From Opitutales bacterium (GTDB lineage Bacteria; Verrucomicrobiota; Verrucomicrobiia; Opitutales; Oceanipulchritudinaceae), in NCBI GenBank assembly GCA_020831525.1, contig JAFIGH010000040.1, forward strand, positions 1 to 41,139: a DNA stretch of 41,139 nucleotides. Reading direction: 5' to 3'. How positions within the stretch are numbered: the first letter of the stretch is position 1; each line of letters starts with the position of its first letter. The notes under the pieces were generated by a model that was not told where the DNA came from, searched no databases, and saw only the letters and a list, made by a program, of their open reading frames with translations. A program made the position numbers and the translations under genes. Of the stretch, positions 1 to 9,866 are shown one piece after another.

Positions 1-58
1 CAAGTTTTTTCACCCGCACGGTGAACCTTTTCCTGCGTCGCTAATGATTAGGGCGATT

Positions 59-859
59 TCACGGAACTTTCTCGTCCGCTCTGACGTCCGCGCCCATGCG
101 TCCAGACCGGGGTTCCTTTGCCGCGTAGACGAGCACGGCGAGTCCGGCGGCAAGGCCACCGGCGGCGGCCCACTGCCAGAAGGCGAAGCTCATCCAAAGG
201 GGAACCCCCTGCGCGCGCCAGTCGGTGTTGACCCAACCGAGATCGCGTTGGTCGATGTACAAGCCGAACTGCGCAAAACCGACGCCGAGGACCGGCAGAA
301 TCACAAGCGCGGCGGGGAGCCGGAACCTGCGGCTCGCACGCCCACGGAGGACCAGATGCCCCAGCACGCCCCCGTAGAACGCGAAGAAGGTGAGCAAAGC
401 GATGGCTTCGTGCGCTTTGTGCAAGTATTCCGAGAAGCGCAGGCCGGTGATCCCCTCCATACCCAGCAGCGCTCCGCCGAGGAGCCCGGCGCGCAGGGCG
501 AACGTGGCCGCGCGATGCGCGCGATGAGCACCCCCGCCCTCTGCTTCCTCCCTCCTACGCCCGAGCCGCGTGACCACCGGCCAGAGCAAGACAACGGCGA
601 CGATGAACGCCCCGGAGAGCCAGCGCCCGCCCTCGGGATTGCGGCGGTTGGAGGCAAGGTGCGAAAGGACGGTGTACATCCAGTCGAAATCCCCCGGATA
701 CCCTCGAACGGCCATGGCCACACCACACGCCGCCGCTGCGAGCGCAGCGGCATAGAAGGCCAGTGCCGCACCCCGGCCCGGACGCCGCCATGCTGCCGCC
801 CACCGTTCCGAGCAGCAGCGTAGACCGGTCGAACCGGCTGTGACGGGCTTCCGCTTCAT
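59..859 (-). CDS. six-helix integral membrane protein, possibly DUF998-like
   Basis: A 266-residue protein with six clear hydrophobic segments: one near residue 20 after a basic, Trp/Arg-rich start, then others spread to the C-terminus. A loop after the first helix reads DFDWMYTVLSHLASN, which resembles the conserved loop of DUF998-type membrane proteins; that assignment is from memory and tentative. The start is placed at the ATG beginning MKRKPV, because the open frame extends about 190 codons further upstream through Arg/Gly-rich sequence that overlaps the TauE/SafE gene. It lies downstream of that gene on the same strand, separated by about 120 bases, and may be the last gene of the sulfur-related cluster. 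Substrate and function are unknown. Confidence 0.6.
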   Translation of the reverse strand: MKRKPVTAGSTGLRCCSERWAAAWRRPGRGAALAFYAAALAAAACGVAMAVRGYPGDFDWMYTVLSHLASNRRNPEGGRWLSGAFIVAVVLLWPVVTRLGRRREEAEGGGAHRAHRAATFALRAGLLGGALLGMEGITGLRFSEYLHKAHEAIALLTFFAFYGGVLGHLVLRGRASRRFRLPAALVILPVLGVGFAQFGLYIDQRDLGWVNTDWRAQGVPLWMSFAFWQWAAAGGLAAGLAVLVYAAKEPRSGRMGADVRADEKVP

Positions 860-981
860 GCCGCGAACGGTAGTGAATCCGTTCTCCGCGCGCAAGCCGC
901 TCCGCCCTACGGCAACAACCGCATGGTGCAAACGGCGTGTCGGATGGCTTCCATACCGGGGGCAAATGACGGCCCGGGCCT

Positions 982-1707
982 TCAGGTGAAGGCGATTTTC
1001 AATGTGGCCACCACGAGCACGACGGCGAGCGCGCGGCGGATCTGATGCGGGTGCGCCAAACCGCTGCCCCAGCGCGCCCCAATATACCCGCCGAGAAGCA
1101 CGGCCGGAGCAAGGACCATCCAGAGCATAGGCAAGGATTCCACAGCCCCGGAATGGCCGAGTAACCCGGCGGCGGAGTTGACGAAGATAAAGGGAGCGGA
1201 GACCGCCGCGGCCACCTTGGGACGGGCCCAGCCGAAAAAGAGCAGCAAGGGCGTGAGGAAGATTCCGCCGCCGACTCCGATCAACCCGGAGACAAACCCC
1301 ATCAGCGAACCGGTGACCGCGATTATCCAGAACGACGGTTTCTTTTCCCCGCCCGGCGCAGCCGCGGGCATGCACAGGCGAACGGCTGAAAAAGCCAGCA
1401 CCACGGCAACAAGGGCGTGAAACCAACCGGGATCGACGTTTAGCCGCCCGCCCGCAAAGGCAAACGGGATCGAGACAAGCGCGAAGGGCCAGAAGAGACC
1501 GGGACGAAAGTAGCCCGCCCTCCCGAAAGCCACCAAGGCCAGCATAGATACAACCATGTTAAGGCATAGCGCGGTGGGCTTCATCACTTCCGGAGCCATG
1601 CCCGCCAAAGTCATCACGGCGAGGTAGCCTGAGGCACCGCCATGCCCGACCGATGCATACAGGGCGGCGATGAGTGCCATGGGCAAGAGGATCCAGTAGA
1701 TTTCCAT
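982..1707 (-). CDS. TauE/SafE-family sulfite exporter-like permease
   Basis: A 241-residue, almost wholly hydrophobic protein with the duplicated architecture of the TauE/SafE family, whose characterised members export sulfite, sulfoacetate or other small organic anions across the inner membrane. Family-like glycine-rich stretches are visible: SVGHGGASGYLAV in the first half and SGLIGVGGGIFLTPLLL in the second, followed by a short C-terminal hydrophobic segment. A good ribosome binding site (AGGAG, about five bases before the ATG) supports the start. The gene follows the molybdopterin oxidoreductase on the same strand after a 336-base gap, so it could remove a sulfur oxyanion made by that complex. 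That link is inference; no substrate can be read from the sequence. Confidence 0.85.
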   Translation of the reverse strand: MEIYWILLPMALIAALYASVGHGGASGYLAVMTLAGMAPEVMKPTALCLNMVVSMLALVAFGRAGYFRPGLFWPFALVSIPFAFAGGRLNVDPGWFHALVAVVLAFSAVRLCMPAAAPGGEKKPSFWIIAVTGSLMGFVSGLIGVGGGIFLTPLLLFFGWARPKVAAAVSAPFIFVNSAAGLLGHSGAVESLPMLWMVLAPAVLLGGYIGARWGSGLAHPHQIRRALAVVLVVATLKIAFT

Positions 1708-2043
1708 TGTCTCCTATACGGTAGGAACCCGCCCGGGGTGACGAGCCTCAGGATACGGCCATTACCCGCGCGGTTGTGAAACCCACGGGAACCGAAGAAT
1801 CCCGCGCCACGGTTTCCGGACACCTCAACTCCGTCGCCTTCGGCAATCATACCGCCTTCTACGGCGACGGCAAAGAGCCCGCGTTTCCTTGCGCACCCTG
1901 TCGGCCTTCGGATCGTGGGGCTTTCGCCGCCCGGTAGATCGGTGGGCTCGAAGACGGAGGGATTATGCCATCAGGCAATGAGCCCTCCTCTCTCTGCGCG
2001 GGTTTCGATCTTCCGGTTTCTGTACATCCGCTTCCCCTCACGC
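1708..2043. other. 336-base gap with no confident gene
   Basis: The gap separates the catalytic oxidoreductase gene from the TauE/SafE gene, both on the minus strand. On the minus strand just after the oxidoreductase stop, a GGAGGG/CCCTCC pair could form a weak stem, but no T-run follows. On the plus strand about 70 codons stay open after a TAG near 1724, without a convincing start or ribosome binding site, so it is not called. The TauE/SafE ribosome binding site lies at the left edge. Confidence 0.5.
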
Positions 2044-5000
2044 TCAGCCCACCCGCTCCAACCGCACACGTGTGTCGTAGAAGACCACGCTCGCGCCGAT
2101 GGGATCGGAGAGCGCGGTGTTCTTGAGGAAGGGGTCGACGCGCATGACCGCATTGGCATTGATGCCGCGCCCGCGGCGGCGGTCGCCCCGGAGGGTGTCG
2201 CCGTCGACCCGCATGTCGACAGCGCCGTTGCCCCATTGACCAAAACCGAGCGAGAAGGTCACGACACCGGGGCGCATGCCCTCGACGACCTTGATCCTGC
2301 CGCTCACCGGACGTTTGCCGAGTCCGCCGAGGTCCCAGACCCCGTCCGGATTCGTAGCGCTCTTGATAATGACCTCGTCGCCGGTCTTGAACCCCGAATC
2401 CTGCGCCGTGATCCGGTTCATGAGAATCGCATTCTCCGGCACAACGGCGAGGAGCCAGTAAGCCGAATTGGTGCGGGTTTTTGTCTGCACGCTCTGCCGA
2501 TAGGTGCTGAGGAACAGCGGATACTCGCTTTCGGTATCGGGAAGCTCGCGTCCGAGGCAATCGAGGACCGGATAGTGGCGCGGGATGCCGTCGTATCGTT
2601 TTCCGGTCATGCTGTTGCGGGAGCGCGCGGTCTTTTCGCAGTAGAGGTTGATGAGCCGGGCGTAGGCGTTGGTGAGCTGCTCCCCCCGGTAGGTGTCGGG
2701 GTAGTCCTGGAAACGCCCTCCGCGGTTGAGCACATAGACTACCTTTTTCCACCAGTCTTCCCCCACCGCTTTCCGCCAACGGGATTCCTCGAACGTGTGC
2801 GCCGCGATGTGGCGGCGGGAACGGTTGAGGAGATCTACCTCGCGGGCGTCGGCGTCGGGCACGGGCGCGCCATCGGCGGCCACGTTGGCAACCATTTTCA
2901 AATAGAAGTGATCGGGATGCGTGAAGGGCATGCCGTTGCCGAAACCGTCGGGGCCGAATCCGCTCAGTTCCATCTTCTCCGCCATGGCCATCATCATCGA
3001 CTCAAGACTCATGGACATCTCCTCGCCGAAGACTGTGCAGGTATCGACCAGCGGAGTGACGACCGGAGTGCGCACCGGCTGGACCTTCTGCGAGACCGAT
3101 CCGTGCGAGCCATGAAATTCCCAGCGCTCGTAAAAGGTGCCGTCGGGAAAGATGTAGTCGGCGTAGGCCGAAGTCGCTCCGATGGTGATGTCGTTGGCGA
3201 TGAAAAGCGGAATCTTTGCCGTATCGGTGAGGATGTCGTTGAGTTCGTTGCCCGACGGCAGGGAGTAGTTGGGAGCGCCCATGTAGAGAATGAGCGCCTT
3301 GATGGAATACGGATACGCGTCACCCGCCGAGGGAATCACTTCCTGGAAAATACTGTCGGCGATGGGATACCACGGCCGCTTCGAGGGATAGCCGTCGAAA
3401 AGCGTTGATTTCTCGTAGTCGGCCCGGTCGCGGATGATCGACACGCCAAAGGGACCGAGCCTGCCCGGATGCATATCGTTCACCGGAAACGGCTGGCCGC
3501 GGCCCGTACCGGTGGCGTTGTAGGTGGAAGACTCGATCATGCCTCCCTTCCAGCCGATGTTACCGATGAGCAGGTTCAGGCTCATCCACGCCGCCACAGC
3601 GAGGTATCCGTTGGTGTGCTGGGAGACGCCCCGGTGGATGTCCGCCGCGGCTTTCTTTCCGTGGCTGGTGAACTCGCGCGCAAGATCGGTGATGTCGCGC
3701 ACGCGGATGCCGCAGATCTCCGCCCATCCGGAGAGGCTGTGCTCGCAGGCGGACTCGTAGAGCAGTTGCATACTGCTCTTCACGGGGATGCCGCCGATTG
3801 TTGTGTCGACGAGAAGATCGCCCACGACCGGCTCAGCGGTGTCATTGGGATCGACGGCGCCGATCCGGCCGTCGCGGAGGACGACAAAGCGGTCCGTGTC
3901 ACCTTCGGGGCGGTCCGCTTCCGGAAGATCGGCCACGCGCAGGAAATCACCCGGCCCGTCTTCGCCGATCTTCACCAGCCAGCTCGAACCGCTCCAGTTG
4001 GGCTCGCCGATGGCATCGGCAGCGGCCTTGTTGGCGGCGGAGAGGTAGGCCTTGTCATAGCGTTCGTTTTCAATGATCCACCGGATCATGGCGAGGGCGA
4101 GGCCGGTTTCGCTGCCGGGCGTAGCCGGCACCCATCTCCAGGCCATGCCGCCGAGCTTGCCCATACGCGGATCAACCACAGCAAACTTAAAGCGGCGCTC
4201 CGTCAGTCCGTTGGTGATTTTCGGTGTGCGCAGGGGCGGGCCATAGCCGCCCTCAAACGCGTTCGAACCCGCGAAGATCACGAAGTCGGTGTTCCTCAGG
4301 TCGGCCTGCCAGTAGAACTTGCGCCCGCCCGTCCATTGTCCGTTCACGTATTGCTCGCTCATCGCGCGGCAGGCGAAATACAGGGAGCCCTGGCACACCG
4401 TGGTGTGGCCGATACGGTTGACCGTGCCGAAGGCATTGCTGATGAAGCGCTGCACAAACTGGCTGCGGCCCGCTTTCATGCGGCCCCAGTTGAAGACCAG
4501 TTGGTTGTTCTTCGGCCCGAGGTCGGGATGGTCGGGATCGATAAGCTTGTCGAGGTGCGCCCGGTGCGCGCGTTTGAACTCCGCCACGGTCATCTCTCCG
4601 TTCGCCACCATGGCGGCGTCGGCCCGCAGGCGCGCCATGACCGCCGGATCGCGCAGAGCGCAGATGTCCGACAAACCCTCCACCTCGCGCGACTCCTCGC
4701 CGGGAACGTCGGCGAAAAGCCGTCCGCCCTCGACCACCTCGGAGATCGCCTGCTCAAAGGAAATGCTCTCCCACTTACCCTCCCCGCGCTTGCCGACGCG
4801 CTTGAGAACCTTGCGGATACGGTAGGGATCATACAAGGTCTGGATACCCGCCTGGCCCTTTGGACAAATGGCGCCGTCCAGTTTGGCAATTTCCGCTTCC
4901 GCCGGGCTGTGCGCGTAACGGATGTGCGGAGTCATCGTCCACGGGCTGTAGGGATTGCCGTCCACCTTGATCATCACACCGTCCACGATCTTCGCCTTGA

Positions 5001-5226
5001 TTCCGCAACCCGTGTTGCAGTTCATGCAGGTCGTATAGACGATATTCTCCGCTTTCGACAGCTCGTAGAACTCCTCGGGGGACAACGCGCCGGATTCCGC
5101 GCGGGCGGAGAGATCTTCCGCCCTCCGGCAAGCCGTGGCGAGCGCAGCGCAGCCACCGACAAGTGCGCTGGTCTTGAGAAATTGTCTGCGGGAAAGGCCG
5201 GAAGGCTTCGCGTGCGTATCGTTCAT
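2044..5226 (-). CDS. Tat-exported molybdopterin oxidoreductase catalytic subunit (TtrA/PsrA-like)
   Basis: A 1060-residue member of the DMSO-reductase superfamily. It begins with a twin-arginine signal (SRRQFLK, residues 12-18) followed by a hydrophobic stretch, so it is exported folded to the periplasm. A [4Fe-4S] site follows: C67, C70, C74 and C121 (CMNCNTGC and CPKGQAG). The likely molybdenum ligand is C278, in HTTVCQGS. The C-terminal third has the molybdopterin-dinucleotide-binding fold, including the motif TGDEVIIK. A ribosome binding site (GAGGAAA) about five to seven bases before the ATG supports the start. Length, exported location and partner genes match the tetrathionate/polysulfide/thiosulfate reductase branch. 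TtrA is the closest by size and by the glycine-rich C-terminal stretch, but thiosulfate, polysulfide or arsenate as substrate cannot be excluded. Confidence 0.88.
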   Translation of the reverse strand: MNDTHAKPSGLSRRQFLKTSALVGGCAALATACRRAEDLSARAESGALSPEEFYELSKAENIVYTTCMNCNTGCGIKAKIVDGVMIKVDGNPYSPWTMTPHIRYAHSPAEAEIAKLDGAICPKGQAGIQTLYDPYRIRKVLKRVGKRGEGKWESISFEQAISEVVEGGRLFADVPGEESREVEGLSDICALRDPAVMARLRADAAMVANGEMTVAEFKRAHRAHLDKLIDPDHPDLGPKNNQLVFNWGRMKAGRSQFVQRFISNAFGTVNRIGHTTVCQGSLYFACRAMSEQYVNGQWTGGRKFYWQADLRNTDFVIFAGSNAFEGGYGPPLRTPKITNGLTERRFKFAVVDPRMGKLGGMAWRWVPATPGSETGLALAMIRWIIENERYDKAYLSAANKAAADAIGEPNWSGSSWLVKIGEDGPGDFLRVADLPEADRPEGDTDRFVVLRDGRIGAVDPNDTAEPVVGDLLVDTTIGGIPVKSSMQLLYESACEHSLSGWAEICGIRVRDITDLAREFTSHGKKAAADIHRGVSQHTNGYLAVAAWMSLNLLIGNIGWKGGMIESSTYNATGTGRGQPFPVNDMHPGRLGPFGVSIIRDRADYEKSTLFDGYPSKRPWYPIADSIFQEVIPSAGDAYPYSIKALILYMGAPNYSLPSGNELNDILTDTAKIPLFIANDITIGATSAYADYIFPDGTFYERWEFHGSHGSVSQKVQPVRTPVVTPLVDTCTVFGEEMSMSLESMMMAMAEKMELSGFGPDGFGNGMPFTHPDHFYLKMVANVAADGAPVPDADAREVDLLNRSRRHIAAHTFEESRWRKAVGEDWWKKVVYVLNRGGRFQDYPDTYRGEQLTNAYARLINLYCEKTARSRNSMTGKRYDGIPRHYPVLDCLGRELPDTESEYPLFLSTYRQSVQTKTRTNSAYWLLAVVPENAILMNRITAQDSGFKTGDEVIIKSATNPDGVWDLGGLGKRPVSGRIKVVEGMRPGVVTFSLGFGQWGNGAVDMRVDGDTLRGDRRRGRGINANAVMRVDPFLKNTALSDPIGASVVFYDTRVRLERVG

Positions 5227-5284
5227 GATGTTTCCTCGATTGCGGTTGGGATGGGATGGGATAGGCAGGGTTTCGCAAGACCTC

Positions 5285-6487
5285 TCAGTGGTGCTCCCTC
5301 AGGTAGGGTTCCACGATGTAGCGGTAGCCCACGGTAAAGACGAGGAGCGAGATGCCGACGGCGAAGACAACGACCTGCCACTCCATGAACATGGGGGTGT
5401 AGTCAAAGGTCAGCTTTGAGTGATAGAATGCATCCTTGATGCCCTCCATCGTCGGCATAGGATAGGCGAGGCCCGGAATGATTATATTTACCGGCACCAT
5501 GGTGAAACCGACCAGGTAGCATACCGACGCCGTGCCGATAGCCCAGAGCCGGGTGCGCCAGATCGAGAGGAGTACCAGCGGCACGAGCACGCCAATGCCA
5601 AGGTGGACGATCCAGATGGTCCACCAGTAGGGACCGAAGAGCACGAGCTTGAGGCCTTCCGCATAAGCCGGCACATTGGGGTAAGCGATGACGAGTCCGT
5701 TCGCCAGCGAGGCGATCATACCGATGACAATCGCACCGAGAAAGACACGGGCCATCTGGATTGCGGTCGTCTCATACTGCGGCGTGCCCCGCGTGGGCGA
5801 GAAAAGCAGATGCAAAAGCGTGAGGAGCCCGAGACCCGCCACAAGGGAAGCGATAAAGAACATCAAGGGCAGGACAGACGCGTTCCAGAAAGGCCGGGCC
5901 GCCACCACCCCGAAGAGACCGCCGATCACCGCGATGAGGAGCACACCGATAGGAATGCTGATGTAAGTGAGAAAATTGAGGTAGATCTTCCAGCGGTCGA
6001 CATACACCTTGCCGCGGAAATAGGCGAACAGTTCTGCCGTGAGAATACCGAGGTAGAGCGTGTGCAACCATATCATCCACGACATGAGCGAACCGAAGTT
6101 GGGTTGCAAATACGCCTTCCAGAACCGGAAGGGATGCCCGAGATCCATCCCGATGACAAAGAGCGCGCCGAGCAGAGCGCTGATCGCCGCGAGCATAGCC
6201 ACCGGAGCGAGGAGCCGCAGTCCCTCGATGCGCAGGAAACGGCGCAGGAGAAAGTAGGTCAGGATCATGCCCACCTCCAGCCAGACGAGAAACACATACA
6301 CCCCCACCCAAAGCCCCCACGGGACATAGCTGGTGAGGGCACCGTGCTCTTTGAAGACGAGCACCCGAAAGACACCGTAGGCCCCGAAGATCAGGGCGAT
6401 GACGGCAAGGGTTAAAGAAACCCGGTAATCGAGTGTGCGGTTCAGCCGGGGCGCGGGAACGGCGGTTGCGGTTGCGGTGGATGCCAT
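5285..6487 (-). CDS. NrfD/PsrC-family quinone-interacting membrane subunit
   Basis: A 400-residue polytopic protein with around nine or ten hydrophobic helices. It has the features of NrfD/PsrC/TtrC subunits, which exchange electrons between the quinone pool and a periplasmic Fe-S/molybdopterin enzyme. Early helices include SLTLAVIALIFGAYGVF and WLEVGMILTYFLL. A DLGHPFRFW motif follows (residues 116-124); it is conserved in this family near the quinone site. The gene sits between the Fe-S and catalytic subunits with 58-base gaps on each side, in the order regulator, Fe-S, membrane, catalytic. No convincing ribosome binding site is seen. It should anchor the complex and couple it to menaquinol oxidation. 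Confidence 0.9.
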   Translation of the reverse strand: MASTATATAVPAPRLNRTLDYRVSLTLAVIALIFGAYGVFRVLVFKEHGALTSYVPWGLWVGVYVFLVWLEVGMILTYFLLRRFLRIEGLRLLAPVAMLAAISALLGALFVIGMDLGHPFRFWKAYLQPNFGSLMSWMIWLHTLYLGILTAELFAYFRGKVYVDRWKIYLNFLTYISIPIGVLLIAVIGGLFGVVAARPFWNASVLPLMFFIASLVAGLGLLTLLHLLFSPTRGTPQYETTAIQMARVFLGAIVIGMIASLANGLVIAYPNVPAYAEGLKLVLFGPYWWTIWIVHLGIGVLVPLVLLSIWRTRLWAIGTASVCYLVGFTMVPVNIIIPGLAYPMPTMEGIKDAFYHSKLTFDYTPMFMEWQVVVFAVGISLLVFTVGYRYIVEPYLREHH

Positions 6488-6545
6488 GGTTCTAGCGGGT
6501 GAAAAATTTGGTTTCGGGGTGGAGCGGATCGAAAGTCTGCCGGTC

Positions 6546-7544
6546 TCAGATCAGGTAAAAGACCCGCGGGCGGGTGCCCATCTCCTCCTTGAGGCGGATC
6601 TTGTTCCCTCGGCTGATCAATTCGGCGACGAGGCTGTCCGGGTCGTTGGCGTCGCCGAAATAGGTGGCGTAGCCAATGCAGCTCGTCACACACGACGGCA
6701 GCATGCCCGCGTCGAGCTTGTGCGTACAGAAATGGCACTTGCGCACGTTGCCGGTCGGCGATCTGCCCTTCTGTTGTTTCCAGCGTTTGCCGTATTCGAA
6801 ACTCGGCACCTTCTCGTAGGGTTGATCCGGCTCGGGCGTGCCTTCCGTGTAGCTGTACCCAAAATCGAAAGTGCGCGCATGGTAGGGGCATGCCGTCATG
6901 CAATAGCGGCAGCCGATACACTGGTCGTAGTCCATGTCGATGATGCCGTCCGGGCGGATCCATGTCGCATGCACCGGACAAACCGGAACGCAGGGCGCCG
7001 TCTCGCACTGCATGCAGGGCCGCGGCGTGGAGCGCAAGGACACATTGGGATAGGTGCCGATCTCCTCCTCCATCACGGGACGGTACACGACACCACCCGG
7101 CAGGTGGTTCTCCGCGATACACGAGATCGTGCAGGCATTGCAACCCGTGCATTTGCGCAGATCGATCACCATCACCCATTTGCGCTGCTCGATCGGTTTG
7201 CGCATGGCCTTGCGAAGCTCCCGCTGCATGCGGATGATTATGTTCGCCGCTTCGTCCTCCTCGAACTCCGGGCCGTCTTTCAGGAAGCCCGCTCCGGATT
7301 CTTCCGTGCGCCCGTCCGCCACCGCCTCCAATCCGGCCCGCACAAGCGAAGGCAGCGCCACCGCGCTCAACCCCACCATCGACGCCACCTGAGCGAGAAA
7401 GCGTTTTCGCCCCATCGGCTTTTCACCCGCCGCGCAACCGCGTTCCGTGCAGGAGGCAGGGGCTTGTTCCGGTTCCGGTGGTGCCTCTTCGACCGGAGTT
7501 CTTCCAGTGGCTTCGACGGGGTCGGGGGTCGCAGTGGTTTTCAT
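6546..7544 (-). CDS. four-cluster ferredoxin subunit (TtrB/PsrB-like) with internal Tat-like segment
   Basis: A 332-residue electron-transfer subunit. Four cysteine groups of the DMSO-reductase Fe-S subunit type are visible: [35 protein letters not shown] and the split group CHFC...CVTSC. They predict four [4Fe-4S] clusters. Residues 44-70 look like a Tat signal, but with RKRFLA (Lys-Arg) rather than Arg-Arg. Salmonella TtrB is a known natural example of a Lys-Arg Tat signal. Residues 1-43 form a Pro/Glu-rich extension. An ATG at 7415 would remove it and leave a normal signal peptide, and neither start has a clear ribosome binding site. It lies 14 bases after the Rrf2 gene, so the two are almost certainly co-transcribed. 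Confidence 0.88.
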   Translation of the reverse strand: MKTTATPDPVEATGRTPVEEAPPEPEQAPASCTERGCAAGEKPMGRKRFLAQVASMVGLSAVALPSLVRAGLEAVADGRTEESGAGFLKDGPEFEEDEAANIIIRMQRELRKAMRKPIEQRKWVMVIDLRKCTGCNACTISCIAENHLPGGVVYRPVMEEEIGTYPNVSLRSTPRPCMQCETAPCVPVCPVHATWIRPDGIIDMDYDQCIGCRYCMTACPYHARTFDFGYSYTEGTPEPDQPYEKVPSFEYGKRWKQQKGRSPTGNVRKCHFCTHKLDAGMLPSCVTSCIGYATYFGDANDPDSLVAELISRGNKIRLKEEMGTRPRVFYLI

Positions 7545-7558
7545 GATAACAGTCCAGC

Positions 7559-8035
7559 TTATGGGTTGGAAATTGTCTTCGCGTTCGCTTCGCGGCAGGT
7601 TCCGGTGCTCTCGCTACCGCCTTGGTCTCCACGTTCCGCCGCGATTAAACCGGCCAACGAGATTCGCTTCAGTTCGCTCCGGATACGCTCGCGCTCCGCT
7701 TGCCAGAAGGAACGGCACGGACATTGCCGGCTGCCGTCACAAAACCCGTCGCCCAGAAGGCAATCGGGCAAAAAATCCTTTCCCTCAACCGCCTCGGCGA
7801 TGTCCAGCAACGAGACGGCTTCCGCGGGACGCGAAAGTCGGGTGCCGCCCGTCCGCCCCCGCTTCGCTTCCAGCACGCCGCCGTCGGCCAGCTTCTTGAA
7901 GACTTTCGGCAGGTAGGCCGCCGGAACCCCGCTGCATGCCGCGATGTCCCGCGTGTAGTGCGTCCGGCAATCCTGTCCCTCCATGCAGACCAGTGCCCGC
8001 AAGGCATACCCCACACTCTGGGACAAGGAGAACAT
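7559..8035 (-). CDS. Rrf2-family Fe-S transcriptional regulator
   Basis: A 158-residue protein with an N-terminal winged helix ([17 protein letters not shown], then [26 protein letters not shown]) and the Rrf2 glycine-rich wing [11 protein letters not shown]92, C99 and C105 (spacing 6 and 5) match the cluster-ligating cysteines of IscR, NsrR and RsrR, with C107 extra. This predicts an Fe-S-sensing repressor or activator responding to oxygen, NO or redox state. The start is set at the ATG at 8035, because GAGGTG at 8044-8049 lies eight bases upstream. An in-frame GTG at 8044 would fall inside that ribosome binding site. It is the first gene of the oxidoreductase operon and probably controls it through the dyad at 8057-8100. 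Confidence 0.9.
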   Translation of the reverse strand: MFSLSQSVGYALRALVCMEGQDCRTHYTRDIAACSGVPAAYLPKVFKKLADGGVLEAKRGRTGGTRLSRPAEAVSLLDIAEAVEGKDFLPDCLLGDGFCDGSRQCPCRSFWQAERERIRSELKRISLAGLIAAERGDQGGSESTGTCREANAKTISNP

Positions 8036-8056
8036 TGCGCCCACACCTCAATCCAA

Positions 8057-8100
8057 ATAGGATCGGTATGTCCACTATAAATTCGACCTATCTGTCCTAT
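8057..8100 (-). promoter_or_regulatory. 44-bp dyad, candidate Rrf2 operator and operon promoter
   Basis: An imperfect palindrome directly upstream of the Rrf2 ribosome binding site. Outer arms ATAGGA (8057-8062) and TCCTAT (8095-8100), and inner arms TATGTC (8067-8072) and GACCTA (8085-8090), share the same centre at 8078.5. Comparing half-sites base by base gives 15 matches of 22. The inner part on the minus strand (ATAGGTC, AT-rich centre, GACATAC) has the layout of IscR type 1 sites. A TATAGT near the centre could serve as the -10 element, so protein binding would block or position RNA polymerase. Binding is inference. Confidence 0.55.
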
Positions 8101-8190
8101 TTAATGCCACCTAATGCCCGCTATAAGAGAACGGAACCGCTTCACCATCTACCGGTACTGAGTTTTTCGTGCGCGGAGCGGGAAGGCGCT

Positions 8191-8865
8191 CTACTGCATG
8201 GAGCGCTTAGTGCGGTCGGTGTGGCGGATGTCTTCGCCCTCGACAAGGTAGATGGTCTCGACGGCGATATTGGTGGCGTGGTCGCCGATGCGCTCGATGG
8301 ACTTGGAGATGAAGATGAGTTCGATGTAGGCGGGTGCTTTGGCGGGCTCGGCACCGATGCGTGCGATGTAGTCGGCGTAGTTGGCGCGGTGGATTTCGTC
8401 GACCTCTTTGTCGCCGCGCGGGATGGCGGACGCCCGCGCGGAATCGCCCTGCACGAGGCAGTCAATGGACTCGCGGATGAGGGCGAGGGCCGGTTCGCCG
8501 ATCCGGCGGATGCCGCCCAGGTCGACGTCCGCCTCCTGGCGGCACAGGCGGAGCACCCGCTTGGCGATGCTCGACGCCTCGTCGCCGATGCGCTCCAACT
8601 CGTGGCTCGCTTTGAGAGCGACGGTCACCAGACGCATGTCGCCGGCAACCGGCGCGCGCAGACTGATGTAGCGGTTGGCGGCGGCGTCGATCTCGACCTC
8701 AAGCTTGTCGAGGACGTCATCGTCCTCGCGCACGCGTCGTGCGGCATCGGCATCGCGGTCGTAGAGCGAGCGGAGAACGTTCTCCACGGAGACGGCGGCA
8801 AGTTCGGCCATTTGCACGATCTTTGTGCGCAGTTCGTCGAGTTCGGATTGGAAAAAGCGGGCCAT
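8191..8865 (-). CDS. phoU: phosphate signalling protein PhoU
   Basis: A 224-residue, all-helical protein with the duplicated PhoU fold. Family-like residues are seen in both halves: ASHELERIGDEASSIAKRVL and SKSIERIGDHATNIAVETIY, each with the E-x-x-R-x-x-D-x-x-x-N/S pattern that binds metal clusters. PhoU sits in the cytoplasm and links the occupancy of the Pst transporter to the sensor kinase PhoR, so that the Pho regulon is silenced when phosphate is plentiful. It is the last gene of the pst cluster, 135 bases after pstB on the same strand, which is its usual place. No phoR/phoB pair is present in the window. Confidence 0.95.
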   Translation of the reverse strand: MARFFQSELDELRTKIVQMAELAAVSVENVLRSLYDRDADAARRVREDDDVLDKLEVEIDAAANRYISLRAPVAGDMRLVTVALKASHELERIGDEASSIAKRVLRLCRQEADVDLGGIRRIGEPALALIRESIDCLVQGDSARASAIPRGDKEVDEIHRANYADYIARIGAEPAKAPAYIELIFISKSIERIGDHATNIAVETIYLVEGEDIRHTDRTKRSMQ

Positions 8866-9000
8866 GATATGGATAGTTGGTGGTGAATTGGTGGGAGCGG
8901 CGGAGCGTAGGCCGAAGCTTTAGCGAGGCATGGATGCGGTTGGTTGGTGGAGTGGTTTTCCGTTCCCTGTTCTCCGGCCTCCGATTTCTGACCTCCAGCC

Positions 9001-9834
9001 TCAGCCGAAGCGGCCGGAGACATACGCCTCGGTCTGCGGGTTTTGGGGTTTCATAAAGACGTCCTCGGTGCCGTTGTATTCGATGAGCTTGCCGAGGTAG
9101 AAGAAGGCGGTGCGGTCGGAGACGCGGGCGGCCTGCTGCATGTTGTGCGTGACGATGACGATGGTGTATTCCTTCTTCAGCTCGTGGATGAGGTCCTCGA
9201 TCTTGCCGGTGGCGATGGGATCGAGGGCGGAGCAGGGCTCGTCCATTAGAAGGATCTCGGGGCGGTTGGCGATGGCGCGGGCGATACACAGGCGCTGCAT
9301 TTGACCCCCGGAAAGCCCGAAAGCGCTCTCTTTCAGCCGGTCCTTCACTTCGTCCCATAGGGCCGCGCCGCGCAGGCTGCGCTCCACCACTTCATCGAGT
9401 TCGGAGCGCTTGCTGCGGCCTGCCACGCGCAGGCTGTAGACGATGTTCTCGTAGATCGACTTGGGGAAGGGGTTGGACTTCTGGAAGACCATGCCGATGC
9501 GCTTGCGCAGCGAGATGACTTCGAGGTGCGGGTCGTAGATGGAGTGCCCGTCGATGGTGATATCGCCCTCATGGCGAATGCCGTCGATGAGGTCGTTCAT
9601 CCGGTTGATGTTGCGCAGGAGCGTCGACTTACCGCACCCGGACGGCCCGATGAAGGCGGTGACCTTTTGCTTCGGGATGTCGAGGTTGAGGTCGAAAAGC
9701 ACCTGGACTGTATTGTCGTAAAAGAAGTTGAAGTCCTTCACCCGGATGAAGTCGGGCTGAGGGCTCTCCGTTTCCGGTTCAGCGCCGGCGTCGCCGCCGG
9801 GTTTGAAGGCTTTCTGCTGGAAGGTATGGGCCAT
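9001..9834 (-). CDS. pstB: phosphate ABC transporter ATPase PstB
   Basis: A 277-residue ABC ATPase that powers high-affinity phosphate import at the cytoplasmic face of PstCA. Walker A is GPSGCGKST (63-71), the signature LSGGQ (174-178), Walker B ILLMDEP (194-200) and the switch histidine H230. The PstB-specific stretches RNINRMNDL and [16 protein letters not shown] are present. The first 28 residues are an acidic, low-complexity extension not needed for the fold, so the true start could be internal, but no other Met precedes the ATPase domain. It lies 32 bases after pstA and is probably co-transcribed with it. Confidence 0.96.
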   Translation of the reverse strand: MAHTFQQKAFKPGGDAGAEPETESPQPDFIRVKDFNFFYDNTVQVLFDLNLDIPKQKVTAFIGPSGCGKSTLLRNINRMNDLIDGIRHEGDITIDGHSIYDPHLEVISLRKRIGMVFQKSNPFPKSIYENIVYSLRVAGRSKRSELDEVVERSLRGAALWDEVKDRLKESAFGLSGGQMQRLCIARAIANRPEILLMDEPCSALDPIATGKIEDLIHELKKEYTIVIVTHNMQQAARVSDRTAFFYLGKLIEYNGTEDVFMKPQNPQTEAYVSGRFG

Positions 9835-9866
9835 GATCGGTTCAGTCGGCGGGTTCTACGAATTCC

